Below are positions 11,343 to 19,371 of a stretch of DNA of 64,000 nt, piece by piece. Position 1 is the stretch's first letter. Each line of letters opens with the position of its first letter. The notes beneath the pieces are model-generated. The model worked only from the letters and a program-made list of their open reading frames with translations, was not told the DNA's origin and made no database searches. Source of the DNA: Sandaracinaceae bacterium (GTDB taxonomy: Bacteria > Myxococcota_A > Polyangia > Polyangiales > Sandaracinaceae); NCBI GenBank assembly GCA_040218145.1, contig JAVJQK010000104.1, positions 186,001-250,000 on the forward strand, written 5' to 3'. The position numbers and the translations under genes were made by a program.

Positions 11343-13195
11343 GCGCCGGGCGCGGAGGGCGGGGATACGGATGGAAGGCGGCGTGCGCGCTGCTCATGAT
11401 CCTGCCCGCCTGCAGCGCCAGGATCTCCTCCGACGACCAGGACGCCGGCCGTTCCGACGCGGGGGCGGCGTTCGCCGACGCGGCCGGCCCGTCCCTGGAC
11501 GCCGCCACGCAGTCGCCCGACGCGAGCCTGGCCGACGGCGGCCCCGGGACCATGGGAGCGGCCGAGTTCGACCCCTCGCGCGGCGGCATCGCCGCCTGCT
11601 TCGACGGCGCCGACAACGACGAGGGCGGCGGCGGCGCGGACTGCGCGGACACGAGCTGCCAGGCGAACGTGCCGGCGTGCTGCGTGGGCGTCAGCAGCTC
11701 GACCTGCTGCGACGCGGGCGTCCCGCGCGATCTCCCGTTCGGCACGTGTGGCGGAGGCGTCGCCGGGTGTCCCGCGCTCGCCGGCTTCGACGTGTTCGGC
11801 GCGCCCTCCCCCCGCGTCGACGACAGCGGCGCAGAGACCGTCTTCCTCCCCGGCGGGGAGGGCTCGGAGAGCGGCGTCCTGTTCCCCGAGCCGCTCGACC
11901 CGCGCCTCGGCACGATCACCCTGACCGCGCGCGTCGCGACGCCCGAGCCCCCGCCGAGCGGTGGCCAGATCGAGCTCGTCGGCTTCGGGCTCGTCGACGC
12001 CGAGATCGACCCGGGCGGGCTCGGACGGGTGGCGCCGATCGCCGGCCTCCGCGTGAGCCGCAACCGGCGCGAGGTCACGCTCGTCGTCGCGGGCGAGACC
12101 GTGTTCCGCGCCGCGATCACGACCGAGGGCTTCGTGGACTACGGCCTGACGCTCTCGCCCACGGGGCGGGTGGCGCTGCTCCGGGACGGCGCGGAGCTCG
12201 CCGCGCTCGAGCTCGGCCCCGGCCTCGCGCTGCGCGCCGCGCTCTACGGGCGCACGTCCAACGAGCCGGGCTCGGGCGACGTCGGGCTCAACACCCGCGT
12301 CGCCTCGGCGTCCGTGTCCCAGCAGCGCTGCGACATGCCGGGCGCGCTCGCGCTTCGCCCCACCCCGGCCCTCGGCGGCGCGGCGTGGGCGGACGACTTC
12401 GACGCCATCGGCGAGCCCGACATGCTCCGCTGGACGTTCGAGGAGACGACGCGCGCGACCCTGGCCTTCATGCTCGGCGACTCCATCTACCTGGCCGAGC
12501 CGGGCCCGGGTGGGCTCGCGCCGACGACCGCCCTCGACGCGCCCGTGCTCACCGAGGGCCTCGTCGACTTCGCCATGACCGCCGTCTCCTCGCCCGCCCT
12601 GCGCCACGACGGGGCCGGGGAGCTCGAGATCTGGTTCGTGGGCGAGACCGGAGGCCAGACCACGATCGGCGTCGCGCGTCGACGCGCGAGCGACGGCCTC
12701 TACCGTGACTTCACGCGCCAGCTCAGCGCGGCGGCGGGGGAGCGCTTCGAGAGCGTCGACGTCTACGACACGAACGACGAGACGCGGCTGGCGGTCGCGG
12801 TGCGGGCTCCCGACGGCAAGACGCGGATCGAGATTCACCGCGTGGGCGCAGGCGCCGTCGGCGTGGTCCGCGAGAGCCGGCCGGACACCCTCTTCGCGTT
12901 CGACCGCGACGAGGTCGGCGACCCCTCGATCGACATCGAAGGCGGCGTGTACCGGCTCTACTTCGCCGGACGGCGCGGCACCCGCTGGTCGATCGGCCTG
13001 CTCGTGTCGGCCGACGGCGCTGTCTTCGTCGAGCCGAACGATCCGATCGCGCTCGAGCCGTCGGGGCTCGGGTTCGACGCGCTCTCCGTGCGCGGCCCGA
13101 GCGCCGAGGTCTTCGAAGACGAGCTGCACCTCTACTACGAGGGCAGCGACGGCGCGCGCTCCCGGATCGGCGTCGCGATCGGCGCAGCTCCCTGA
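11339..13195 (+). CDS. MopE-motif/beta-propeller-like lipoprotein, paralogue C
   Basis: A 618-residue paralogue. Lipobox LPAC (Cys25), Asp/Ala-rich linker, CFDGADNDEGGGGADC with Cys cluster ACCVGVSSSTCC, beta region ending ALYGRTSNE, and C-terminal repeats VYRLYFAGRRGTRWSIGLL and LHLYYEGSDG. The ATG overlaps the previous stop (ATGA). It is the last gene of the coupled run headed by kinase 1. The three paralogues are collinear over their full length but diverged, so the duplications are old. Confidence 0.85.
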   Translation: MSAGRGGRGYGWKAACALLMILPACSARISSDDQDAGRSDAGAAFADAAGPSLDAATQSPDASLADGGPGTMGAAEFDPSRGGIAACFDGADNDEGGGGADCADTSCQANVPACCVGVSSSTCCDAGVPRDLPFGTCGGGVAGCPALAGFDVFGAPSPRVDDSGAETVFLPGGEGSESGVLFPEPLDPRLGTITLTARVATPEPPPSGGQIELVGFGLVDAEIDPGGLGRVAPIAGLRVSRNRREVTLVVAGETVFRAAITTEGFVDYGLTLSPTGRVALLRDGAELAALELGPGLALRAALYGRTSNEPGSGDVGLNTRVASASVSQQRCDMPGALALRPTPALGGAAWADDFDAIGEPDMLRWTFEETTRATLAFMLGDSIYLAEPGPGGLAPTTALDAPVLTEGLVDFAMTAVSSPALRHDGAGELEIWFVGETGGQTTIGVARRRASDGLYRDFTRQLSAAAGERFESVDVYDTNDETRLAVAVRAPDGKTRIEIHRVGAGAVGVVRESRPDTLFAFDRDEVGDPSIDIEGGVYRLYFAGRRGTRWSIGLLVSADGAVFVEPNDPIALEPSGLGFDALSVRGPSAEVFEDELHLYYEGSDGARSRIGVAIGAAP

Positions 13196-13214
13196 CGCGA
13201 CGCTTCGAACGCGC

Positions 13215-13220
13215 TATCGA
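13215..13220 (+). promoter_or_regulatory. TATCGA -10-like hexamer, 5 nt before start
   Basis: TATCGA lies 5 nt upstream of GTG 13226, consistent with a leaderless transcript for the pseudouridine synthase and a new transcription unit after the lipoprotein run. Confidence 0.35.
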
Positions 13221-13225
13221 GGGGC

Positions 13226-14167
13226 GTGGCACGCGCCGAGACGAAGGTGGACGAGACGATGGCGGGGCAGACCCTCGCCGCGGTGGTGCGGGCTCTGCTG
13301 GACGTGCCCTGGAGCAAGGCCAAGCGGCTCTGCACGAGCGGCCGCGTCTTCCTCGACGGCGACGTGTGCACCGACCTGGCGCGGCGCGTGAAGGCGGGCG
13401 CGAAGGTCGCCGTGGACGAGGCGGCGCCCAAAAAGCGCCTCGGCGTGCTCGACCGTGACGCGATCCTCCACTCCGACGCGGACGTCGTCGTGGTGCGCAA
13501 GGACGCGGGCCTGCTCACGCTGCCCTTCCACGGCGACGAGAAGGACACCCTGGTGGACCAGACGCGGGCCGCGCTCGCGCGCATGCTCCCGCGGCGCGCC
13601 AAGGGCCGCGACCCGATGGTCGGGGTCGTCCAGCGCCTCGACAAGGACACGACCGGTGTGCTGGTCTTCGCGCGGAACATGGTGGCCAAGCGCGCGCTCC
13701 AGGACCAGCTCCGCGCGCACACCGTCGGGCGGCGCTACCTCGCGCTCGCGCACGGCGCGGTGAAGACCGAGAGCCACGAGAGCGACATCGTGCAGGACCG
13801 CGGCGACGGCCTGCGCGGGAGCTGGGGGACGCGATCGAACCACCGCGGCGCGCCGCCTCCCAACGCGAAGCGCTCCGTCACCCACGTGCGCCTCGTCGAG
13901 CCGCTGCGAAAGGCGTCGCTCGTCGAGTGCCGGCTCGAGACCGGGCGGCAGCATCAGATCCGCATCCACCTCGCCGAGGCCGGCCACCCGCTCGTGGGAG
14001 AGCGCGTCTACATCCGCGACTTCTCCGCGCCGCAGATCTCCGCGCCGCGCCCGATGCTGCACGCGACGGAGCTGGCGTTCGAGCACCCGCGCACGGGGGA
14101 GCGCCTGCGCTTCTCGGTGCCGCTGCCCGCGGACTTCGAGGCGGCGCTGGCGCGTCTCCGCGGTTGA
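13226..14167 (+). CDS. RluA-family pseudouridine synthase
   Basis: A 313-residue RNA-modifying enzyme that converts uridine to pseudouridine in rRNA or tRNA. An S4-like N-terminal part (SKAKRLCTSGRVFLDG) precedes the catalytic domain with GVVQRLDKDTTGVLVFARN; the Asp in RLDKDT is the expected nucleophile. Later family motifs are present: GRRYLALAHG, and the RLETGRQHQIRIHLAEAGHPLVG block. The target base cannot be predicted. GTG 13226 is the only sensible start. It probably begins the transcription unit that continues into the HTTM module. Confidence 0.92.
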   Translation: MARAETKVDETMAGQTLAAVVRALLDVPWSKAKRLCTSGRVFLDGDVCTDLARRVKAGAKVAVDEAAPKKRLGVLDRDAILHSDADVVVVRKDAGLLTLPFHGDEKDTLVDQTRAALARMLPRRAKGRDPMVGVVQRLDKDTTGVLVFARNMVAKRALQDQLRAHTVGRRYLALAHGAVKTESHESDIVQDRGDGLRGSWGTRSNHRGAPPPNAKRSVTHVRLVEPLRKASLVECRLETGRQHQIRIHLAEAGHPLVGERVYIRDFSAPQISAPRPMLHATELAFEHPRTGERLRFSVPLPADFEAALARLRG

Positions 14168-14201
14168 CGGAACGAGCCCTTCGCGCGAGCGTCGAGCGTC
14201 G

Positions 14202-14849
14202 ATGAGTGAACCGAAGAGCCAAGCGAACGGCCTGTCCACGCGGGTCGCTCAGGCCAGCGCGGCGGTCGTGGCGGTGGGCGCCCTCCTGCTCACGTTCGAC
14301 GTGACGGCCCAGGAGCAGCGCGGCTGGGGCTGGCTGATCCTGGTCGCAGGCGTGCTCGGCCTGCTCGTCGCGGGCGTGATGCGGGGCGCGGAGGACGCCG
14401 CCACGGTGAAGGCGCCGCTCGTCGCCGACGCGCCGAAGGGCAAGGCCGCCACCTGGCTCGGCGTCGCCTTCGGGGTCGGCGTGCTCGTCCAGGCCGTCAT
14501 CCCCTTGCGCTACTACTTCGGCGACGACGCCTACGACGAGCGCTTCGCGTGGCGCATGTTCTCGAACGTGCGCGTCTATCGCTGCGACCTCGGCGCGTTC
14601 GAGACGCGCGACGGATACGAGCGGCCGGTGAACCTGATGGAGACCATCCACGTGGGCTGGGGCAGCCTCCTGCGGCGCAACCGGGAGCCGGTCATGGACG
14701 CCTGGCTCGAGTGGCGGTGCGAGCAAGAGGGGGTGAGCGCGGCGCGCCTGCTGAACCGCTGCGTCTCACCCGCGGGAGAGAGAGCGCCCGACGTCCGGCG
14801 CGCCATCGACTGCGAGCGCGGTGAGATCACCGAAGGGGGGGAGGAATGA
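14202..14849 (+). CDS. HTTM-module partner protein (carboxylase C-domain-like), copy 1
   Basis: A 215-residue membrane protein with three predicted helices (about 18-38, 42-60, 85-104) and a soluble C-terminal domain. Directly after helix 3 comes QAVIPLRYYF (97-106) and RFAWRMF (114-120). This resembles the motif that follows the membrane domain in vitamin K-dependent gamma-carboxylases, where a Q..(I/L)P segment is followed by a (S/A)W.MM-type strand. The stop overlaps the start of the HTTM gene (ATGA), indicating coupled expression. A similar small protein precedes the second HTTM gene at 35146-35568. The interpretation as a detached carboxylase domain is inference. Confidence 0.6.
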   Translation: MSEPKSQANGLSTRVAQASAAVVAVGALLLTFDVTAQEQRGWGWLILVAGVLGLLVAGVMRGAEDAATVKAPLVADAPKGKAATWLGVAFGVGVLVQAVIPLRYYFGDDAYDERFAWRMFSNVRVYRCDLGAFETRDGYERPVNLMETIHVGWGSLLRRNREPVMDAWLEWRCEQEGVSAARLLNRCVSPAGERAPDVRRAIDCERGEITEGGEE

Positions 14850-16480
14850 GCCTGCTGTCGCGCACGCTCTACGTCCCGGTCGCCGCGGTGCGTCCCTACC
14901 TCGCGCTGAAGTGCACCCTCGTGCTCCTCGCCTTCGACGTGTGGATCGCGCGCCTCTACAAGGGGCACGGCCACGGCGCGGGCGGCTTCAACGTCGCGCA
15001 CTTCGAATTGCTCGACGCGGTGCAGCCGTCGATCAGCGCTCCGCTCTTCGTGGGCGTGATCATCCTGACCGGCGCGCTCTGCCTGACGATCGCGATCGCC
15101 TCTCGTCCGCCGCGCTGGCTCATCGGTCTCGCCTTCGTGCTCCACACGTGGAGCTGGGCGATGAGCATGCTGGACAGCTACCAGCATCACTACCTGCTCT
15201 CCATCGTGCTGCTCGCGCTCGTCTTCTTCCCGCGGCTGACGGCCGAGGACGCGCTGCTGCCTCCGTCTTCTCCGAAGAAGCGCGACGCGCCGAGCACCGC
15301 GGCGGAGCGGCGCAAGGGCAAGAAGAAGAAGCGGAAGAAGAGCGCCGACGAGCCGGCCGCCCAGCCCTCGATCCTGTCGCCCGCGTCGCTGACGAGCGCC
15401 GGGGGCTACGCGTTCCTCGCCGCGAGCATCGCCGTCGTCTACGCCTACACCGCGCTCAGCAAGACCGACCCGGAGTGGCTCTCGGGCGCGGCGCTGAAGA
15501 GCGTGCTCCACCTCCAGGAGAACGGGATGCCCGCGCCGGGGCGCGAGGACCCGATCGGGTTCTTCCGCGACCTCGCGGCCAGCTTCGGCCTGGCCGGCGA
15601 GACCTTCTGGTGGTTCATGGGCCACTCGGTGGTCGGCGTGCAGCTCGTCTGCGCGCTCGGGTACCTGCTGGCGCCGTTCCGCGACGTGACGCGCGCAAAG
15701 TGGATGGCTGGGCTCGGCTGGCTCGCGCTGTTCACCGCGCTGAGCTTCCACGTCGGCGCGGAGTACATGGACCTGAAGATCGGCTGGTTCAGCTGGTACA
15801 TGATCGGCTACGCGCTGATCTTCTTCCTCCCCGGTCGCTGGCTCGTCGTCGCGGCGCGCGGGCTGGTGCCCCTGGTCGGCACCTCCCTGGGCCCGCAGGT
15901 CATCGCCGCGCGGATCCTCGTCGCGCTCGTCGCGCTCGTCGTCGGCTTCGCCGTCCTGCCCGTCATCGGCTGGCTCGGCGTCGGGCTGCTGCTGCTGACG
16001 CCGCTCCGCCTGCTGGCGAAGGCGGCCTGGACGCGCGAAGCGGAGGCGCAGGCCGAGCAGACCCATCACGTCGCGCTCGGCGCCGCCGGCCTCGGCGCCG
16101 CGATCCTCGTCGGGGCGGGCTACGTGGCCGACCTGCCCGGCGCGCCCGCGGCCGTGATCGCGGGCGCCGTCCTGCTGGGCGGGGGCGTGATCGGGCTCCT
16201 CGTGTCGAAGGGCCACGCGCGGGCGATCCACGGCTACGGCGTCGGCGCCGCGGTCGCGGGCCTCGCGCTCGTCGCGTCCATGTCTCTCTCGGAGGCGCGG
16301 TGGGACTTCTACCGCAACTACGGCGGCAACCACCGCCGCCTCGGCGAGTGGGCCGTCGCCTACCACGCCTACCAGAAGGCGGTGAGGTACGCGCCCGACG
16401 ACGAAGCGGCCGAGAGCCGCCAGCGACGCGTCGACGAGATGCGCGCCAACATCGAGCGCGACGGCCCGAGGCGCCCGTGA
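14846..16480 (+). CDS. HTTM-domain membrane protein (gamma-carboxylase-like), copy 1
   Basis: A 544-residue polytopic membrane protein of the HTTM (horizontally transferred transmembrane) superfamily, related to vitamin K-dependent gamma-glutamyl carboxylase. Two features match the enzyme family: a His pair before a helix (SYQHHYLL, His114/115), and SKTDPEWLSG with Lys206, in the context of the catalytic-base Lys of human GGCX (KKLDADW). A strongly basic cytoplasmic loop (about 153-167) and a short helical, TPR-like tail are extra. The large luminal domain of GGCX is missing here and may be supplied by the upstream partner. HutF-like gene follows with a GTGA overlap. Confidence 0.75.
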   Translation: MSLLSRTLYVPVAAVRPYLALKCTLVLLAFDVWIARLYKGHGHGAGGFNVAHFELLDAVQPSISAPLFVGVIILTGALCLTIAIASRPPRWLIGLAFVLHTWSWAMSMLDSYQHHYLLSIVLLALVFFPRLTAEDALLPPSSPKKRDAPSTAAERRKGKKKKRKKSADEPAAQPSILSPASLTSAGGYAFLAASIAVVYAYTALSKTDPEWLSGAALKSVLHLQENGMPAPGREDPIGFFRDLAASFGLAGETFWWFMGHSVVGVQLVCALGYLLAPFRDVTRAKWMAGLGWLALFTALSFHVGAEYMDLKIGWFSWYMIGYALIFFLPGRWLVVAARGLVPLVGTSLGPQVIAARILVALVALVVGFAVLPVIGWLGVGLLLLTPLRLLAKAAWTREAEAQAEQTHHVALGAAGLGAAILVGAGYVADLPGAPAAVIAGAVLLGGGVIGLLVSKGHARAIHGYGVGAAVAGLALVASMSLSEARWDFYRNYGGNHRRLGEWAVAYHAYQKAVRYAPDDEAAESRQRRVDEMRANIERDGPRRP

Positions 16481-17697
16481 TCCGGCTCAACGGAGACGCC
16501 CTCTCTCTGCCCGGGCTCGCCACCGCGCACTCCCACGCCTTCCAGCGCGCGCTCCGCGGACGCACCCACCGGCCTCTCGCTCCGAGTCGCGGCGGCGCCT
16601 CGTTCTGGAGCTGGCGCGGGCTCATGTACGAGCTCGCGGCCAAGCTCGACCCGGACACGATCTACGCCCTGTCGCGCTACGCCTACGTCGAGCTGGCCAT
16701 GAGCGGGGTGACGGCGGTGGGCGAGTTCCACTACGTGCATCATCAGCCCGACGGCGAGCCGTACGGCGACCGCACCGCGCTCGCGGACGCGGTCGTGCGC
16801 GCCGCGATCGACGCCGGCCTCCGCGTCTGCCTGCTGCGTGTCCTCTACCAGCGCCCGGGGCTGGGCCGCGCGCTCGAGCCGACCCAGCGACGCTTCTCCG
16901 ACGCCGACGTCGACGACGCCCTCCGCGACGTCGAGACCCTGCGCGCCCGCTGGGCGGCGGAGCCCCGGGTCCGCGTCGGCGTCGCCCCCCACAGCGTCCG
17001 CGCCGTCCCTCTCGAGGGCGTCCGCGCCGGGGCGGCCTTCGCCGAAGAACACAGATTGCCATTCCACATGCACGTCAGCGAGCAGCGCCGCGAGGTCCGC
17101 GAGTGCCTGGCCGAGCACGGGCGCCGGCCCGTCCAGCTCCTCGCCGACGAGGGCGTGCTCACCGACCGCTTCGTGGGCGTGCACGCCACCCACCTCGACG
17201 CCCGCGAGATCGCGGCGCTCGGCGCCTCCCGCGCGTTCGCGTGCGTGTGCCGCACGACCGAGCGCGACCTCGGCGACGGCCTCCCCTCGCTGACGCCCAT
17301 GCTCGCCGCGGGCGCGCGCCTCTGCTTCGGCACCGACAGCCACGCCATCAGCGACCCCTTCGAGGAGGCGCGCGCGGCCGAGCTCGACGAGCGCTCCCGC
17401 CTCGAGCGGCGCGCCCTCGTCGACGCCGGCGCGCTGCTCGGCGCGGCGAGCGCCGAGGGCTACGCCGCGATCGGTATGGCCGGCCTCGAGACCGAGGACC
17501 GCGTCACGCTCGACGGCCCCGAGCTCGCGGGCGCGGCGCCGCCCTACGAAGACGCCGTGGTCTTCGCCGCCAACGCCCGCTGCGTGCGCACGGTCGAGGT
17601 CGCCGGCGCGCGCATCGTGGAGGACGGTGTGCACCGCGACTACGCGGAGGCGCGCGCGGACTACGAGCGCGCCGTACGCGGGCTGATCGACGGCTGA
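16477..17697 (+). CDS. hutF: HutF-like amidohydrolase (formimidoylglutamate deiminase family)
   Basis: A 406-residue metal-dependent hydrolase. Metal and substrate motifs are clear: LPGLATAHSHAFQRAL (HxH, residues 18-20), FWSWRGLMYELA, FHMHVSEQ, VHATHLD and FGTDSH. HutF deiminates N-formimidoyl-glutamate in histidine breakdown. The N-terminal beta-sandwich found in most relatives is almost absent: only about 13 residues precede the LPG strand. No other hut gene is nearby, so another substrate is possible. The start GTG overlaps the HTTM stop (GTGA). Confidence 0.8.
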   Translation: MIRLNGDALSLPGLATAHSHAFQRALRGRTHRPLAPSRGGASFWSWRGLMYELAAKLDPDTIYALSRYAYVELAMSGVTAVGEFHYVHHQPDGEPYGDRTALADAVVRAAIDAGLRVCLLRVLYQRPGLGRALEPTQRRFSDADVDDALRDVETLRARWAAEPRVRVGVAPHSVRAVPLEGVRAGAAFAEEHRLPFHMHVSEQRREVRECLAEHGRRPVQLLADEGVLTDRFVGVHATHLDAREIAALGASRAFACVCRTTERDLGDGLPSLTPMLAAGARLCFGTDSHAISDPFEEARAAELDERSRLERRALVDAGALLGAASAEGYAAIGMAGLETEDRVTLDGPELAGAAPPYEDAVVFAANARCVRTVEVAGARIVEDGVHRDYAEARADYERAVRGLIDG

Positions 17698-17698
17698 G

Positions 17699-17867
17699 CC
17701 AGCAGCGCGCGGCGAAGATGCGCGTGATGGATCGGCGAGCGCGACGTCGCGTCCAGCGCGGCGGGCCGACGACGAGATCCTTCAGCATTTCGGAGGAGCG
17801 ACTGGCGCGGTGGGCGCGGCGTCCCGCCGGCGAGGCGCGCGCAGTCATTTTCGCCGCGCGCTGCTAG
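17699..17867. repeat. 22-bp inverted repeats flanking 125 bp between convergent genes
   Basis: The arms 17699-17720 and 17846-17867 are complementary at 20 of 22 positions (core AGCAGCGCGCGGCGAA). The interior also shows partial self-complementarity. No coding capacity was recognised. It could be a MITE-like element or a large bidirectional terminator hairpin; it fills the only sizeable gap between convergent genes in the window. Confidence 0.6.
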
Positions 17868-17869
17868 TC

Positions 17870-19273
17870 TCACGCGCCAGAGAGCGCGAGCCAGGCGGCG
17901 GCCGCGGCGGCGAGCAGCAGCGCCAGGACGATCAGCAGGACCCAGCGGCTCGTCTTCGCCGCGCGCGGTCGGCCCTCGACGCGGTCCTCCTCGTCGAGGC
18001 GGAGCACGAGCGACGGAGGTCGCCCCTCCTCGCGCGCCTCCGCCGGCGCAGCTGGCGCCGCCTGCAGCCGCGGCCGCGAGAGCGGCACGGGCGCCTCCAC
18101 CTCGGAGAGCTCGTCGAGGCGAGCTTCGACCGTCGAGGGCTCGGGGGGCTGCGACTCGTACTCGCTCGGGCCGCGTTCATCAGGCGCGTGCTCGTCGGGG
18201 AGCGTGCGAGAGGCGCTCCGGAACGAGCTCGCCGGGGCCACGTGGGACGCCAGCGTCGCCTCCGCCTCGGCCACGATCTGCATCCGCTCGTGGCGACGCT
18301 CGCGGAAGAGATAGCCCATCCAGTCCGCGGTCTCGGCCGACTCGAAGGTCGCGCCCGCGCTCGCGATGAAGTGGCGCAGCGTCCGCCCCATCTCACGCGC
18401 GCTCTCGAACCGCTCGTCCGGATCACGGCTCAGCGCCCGCGCCACGATGTCCGCGAGCTCGCGGGGGAGATAGGGGTCGAGCTCGTCCACGCGCGGGATC
18501 GGCTCCTCGAGGATGGCGCGCGCGGTCTGCATCGGGGACTCGCGCTTGAAGATGCGCTCCAGCGTCAGCGTCTCCCAGAGCACCGCGCCCAGCGACCACA
18601 CGTCGGTGCGCGCGTCGAGCTTGCGGATCCGCAGCTGCTCGGGCGCGGCGTACGCGAGCTTGCCCTTGAAGATCCCGGCGCTCGTCTCGGTGATGCGCTG
18701 CAGCGCCTTCGCGCAGCCGAAGTCCACGACCTTCACCGTGCCGTCGTAGGTCACGAAGAGGTTCTGGGGCGACACGTCGCGGTGCACGACCTCGAGCTTC
18801 TGGCCGCCCGCGCCGACCGTCTCGTGCGCCGCGTGAAGCCCCTCGCAGGCATCGGCGACGATCCGCGCGGCGAGGAAGGGCAGCGCGTCGAGCACCGCGT
18901 CGTTCAGCCGGTGCTCCCAGACCTGGCGGATGATCTCGGAGACCGGCTCGCCCACCAGGTACTCCATCGCCATGAAGTAGGTGCCGTCGGCCTGCCCGAA
19001 GTCGTGCACCGCGCACACGTTCGGGTGGCTGATGAGCGTGGCGATCTTCGCCTCGTCGAGGAACATGTCGACGAAGGCGCCCTGCCCCGCCAGGCCCTCG
19101 TGAATGGTCTTGACGGCGACGAGCCGCTCGATGCCCTCGGCGTGGGAGATCTTGCCGAGATAGACCGTCGCCATGCCGCCCGCGCCGAGCTCGCGCAACA
19201 GGGTGAAGCGACCGAGCTGGCTCGGTAGCGATCGGCGCTGACTGGCCGTCCCGGGCTGCTCGGACGGTGACAT
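17870..19273 (-). CDS. Ser/Thr protein kinase with C-terminal membrane anchor (kinase 2)
   Basis: A 467-residue kinase anchored by a single C-terminal helix at the extreme end (WVLLIVLALLLAAAAAAWLAL). The catalytic domain covers about 22-290: G-loop GAGGMATVY (30-38), Lys55 in AVK, HRDVSPQN loop, DFGCAK. The HRDVSPQN form, lacking the usual Lys, is common in myxobacterial kinases and is still expected to be active. After the kinase there is an acidic, Pro-rich linker but no folded sensor domain. ATG 19273 was chosen because the in-frame extension upstream has no homology. Downstream of, but not overlapping, the two giant lipoprotein genes on the same strand. Confidence 0.93.
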   Translation of the reverse strand: MSPSEQPGTASQRRSLPSQLGRFTLLRELGAGGMATVYLGKISHAEGIERLVAVKTIHEGLAGQGAFVDMFLDEAKIATLISHPNVCAVHDFGQADGTYFMAMEYLVGEPVSEIIRQVWEHRLNDAVLDALPFLAARIVADACEGLHAAHETVGAGGQKLEVVHRDVSPQNLFVTYDGTVKVVDFGCAKALQRITETSAGIFKGKLAYAAPEQLRIRKLDARTDVWSLGAVLWETLTLERIFKRESPMQTARAILEEPIPRVDELDPYLPRELADIVARALSRDPDERFESAREMGRTLRHFIASAGATFESAETADWMGYLFRERRHERMQIVAEAEATLASHVAPASSFRSASRTLPDEHAPDERGPSEYESQPPEPSTVEARLDELSEVEAPVPLSRPRLQAAPAAPAEAREEGRPPSLVLRLDEEDRVEGRPRAAKTSRWVLLIVLALLLAAAAAAWLALSGA

Positions 19274-19338
19274 GGCCGCAGACCCTACACCGAGTCTCCG
19301 GCGGCGGGCACCCTCCACGCGCCGATGGTCGGAGGATC

Positions 19339-19371
19339 GTGCGTCAGGGGACCTGCGTGCGTCAGGGGACC
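19339..19371. repeat. Direct repeat of GTGCGTCAGGGGACC, 18-bp period
   Basis: Two perfect copies (19339-19353 and 19357-19371). The stop codon of the overlapping lipoprotein gene is inside the second copy. A simple tandem duplication of the gene end could explain it. Confidence 0.7.
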
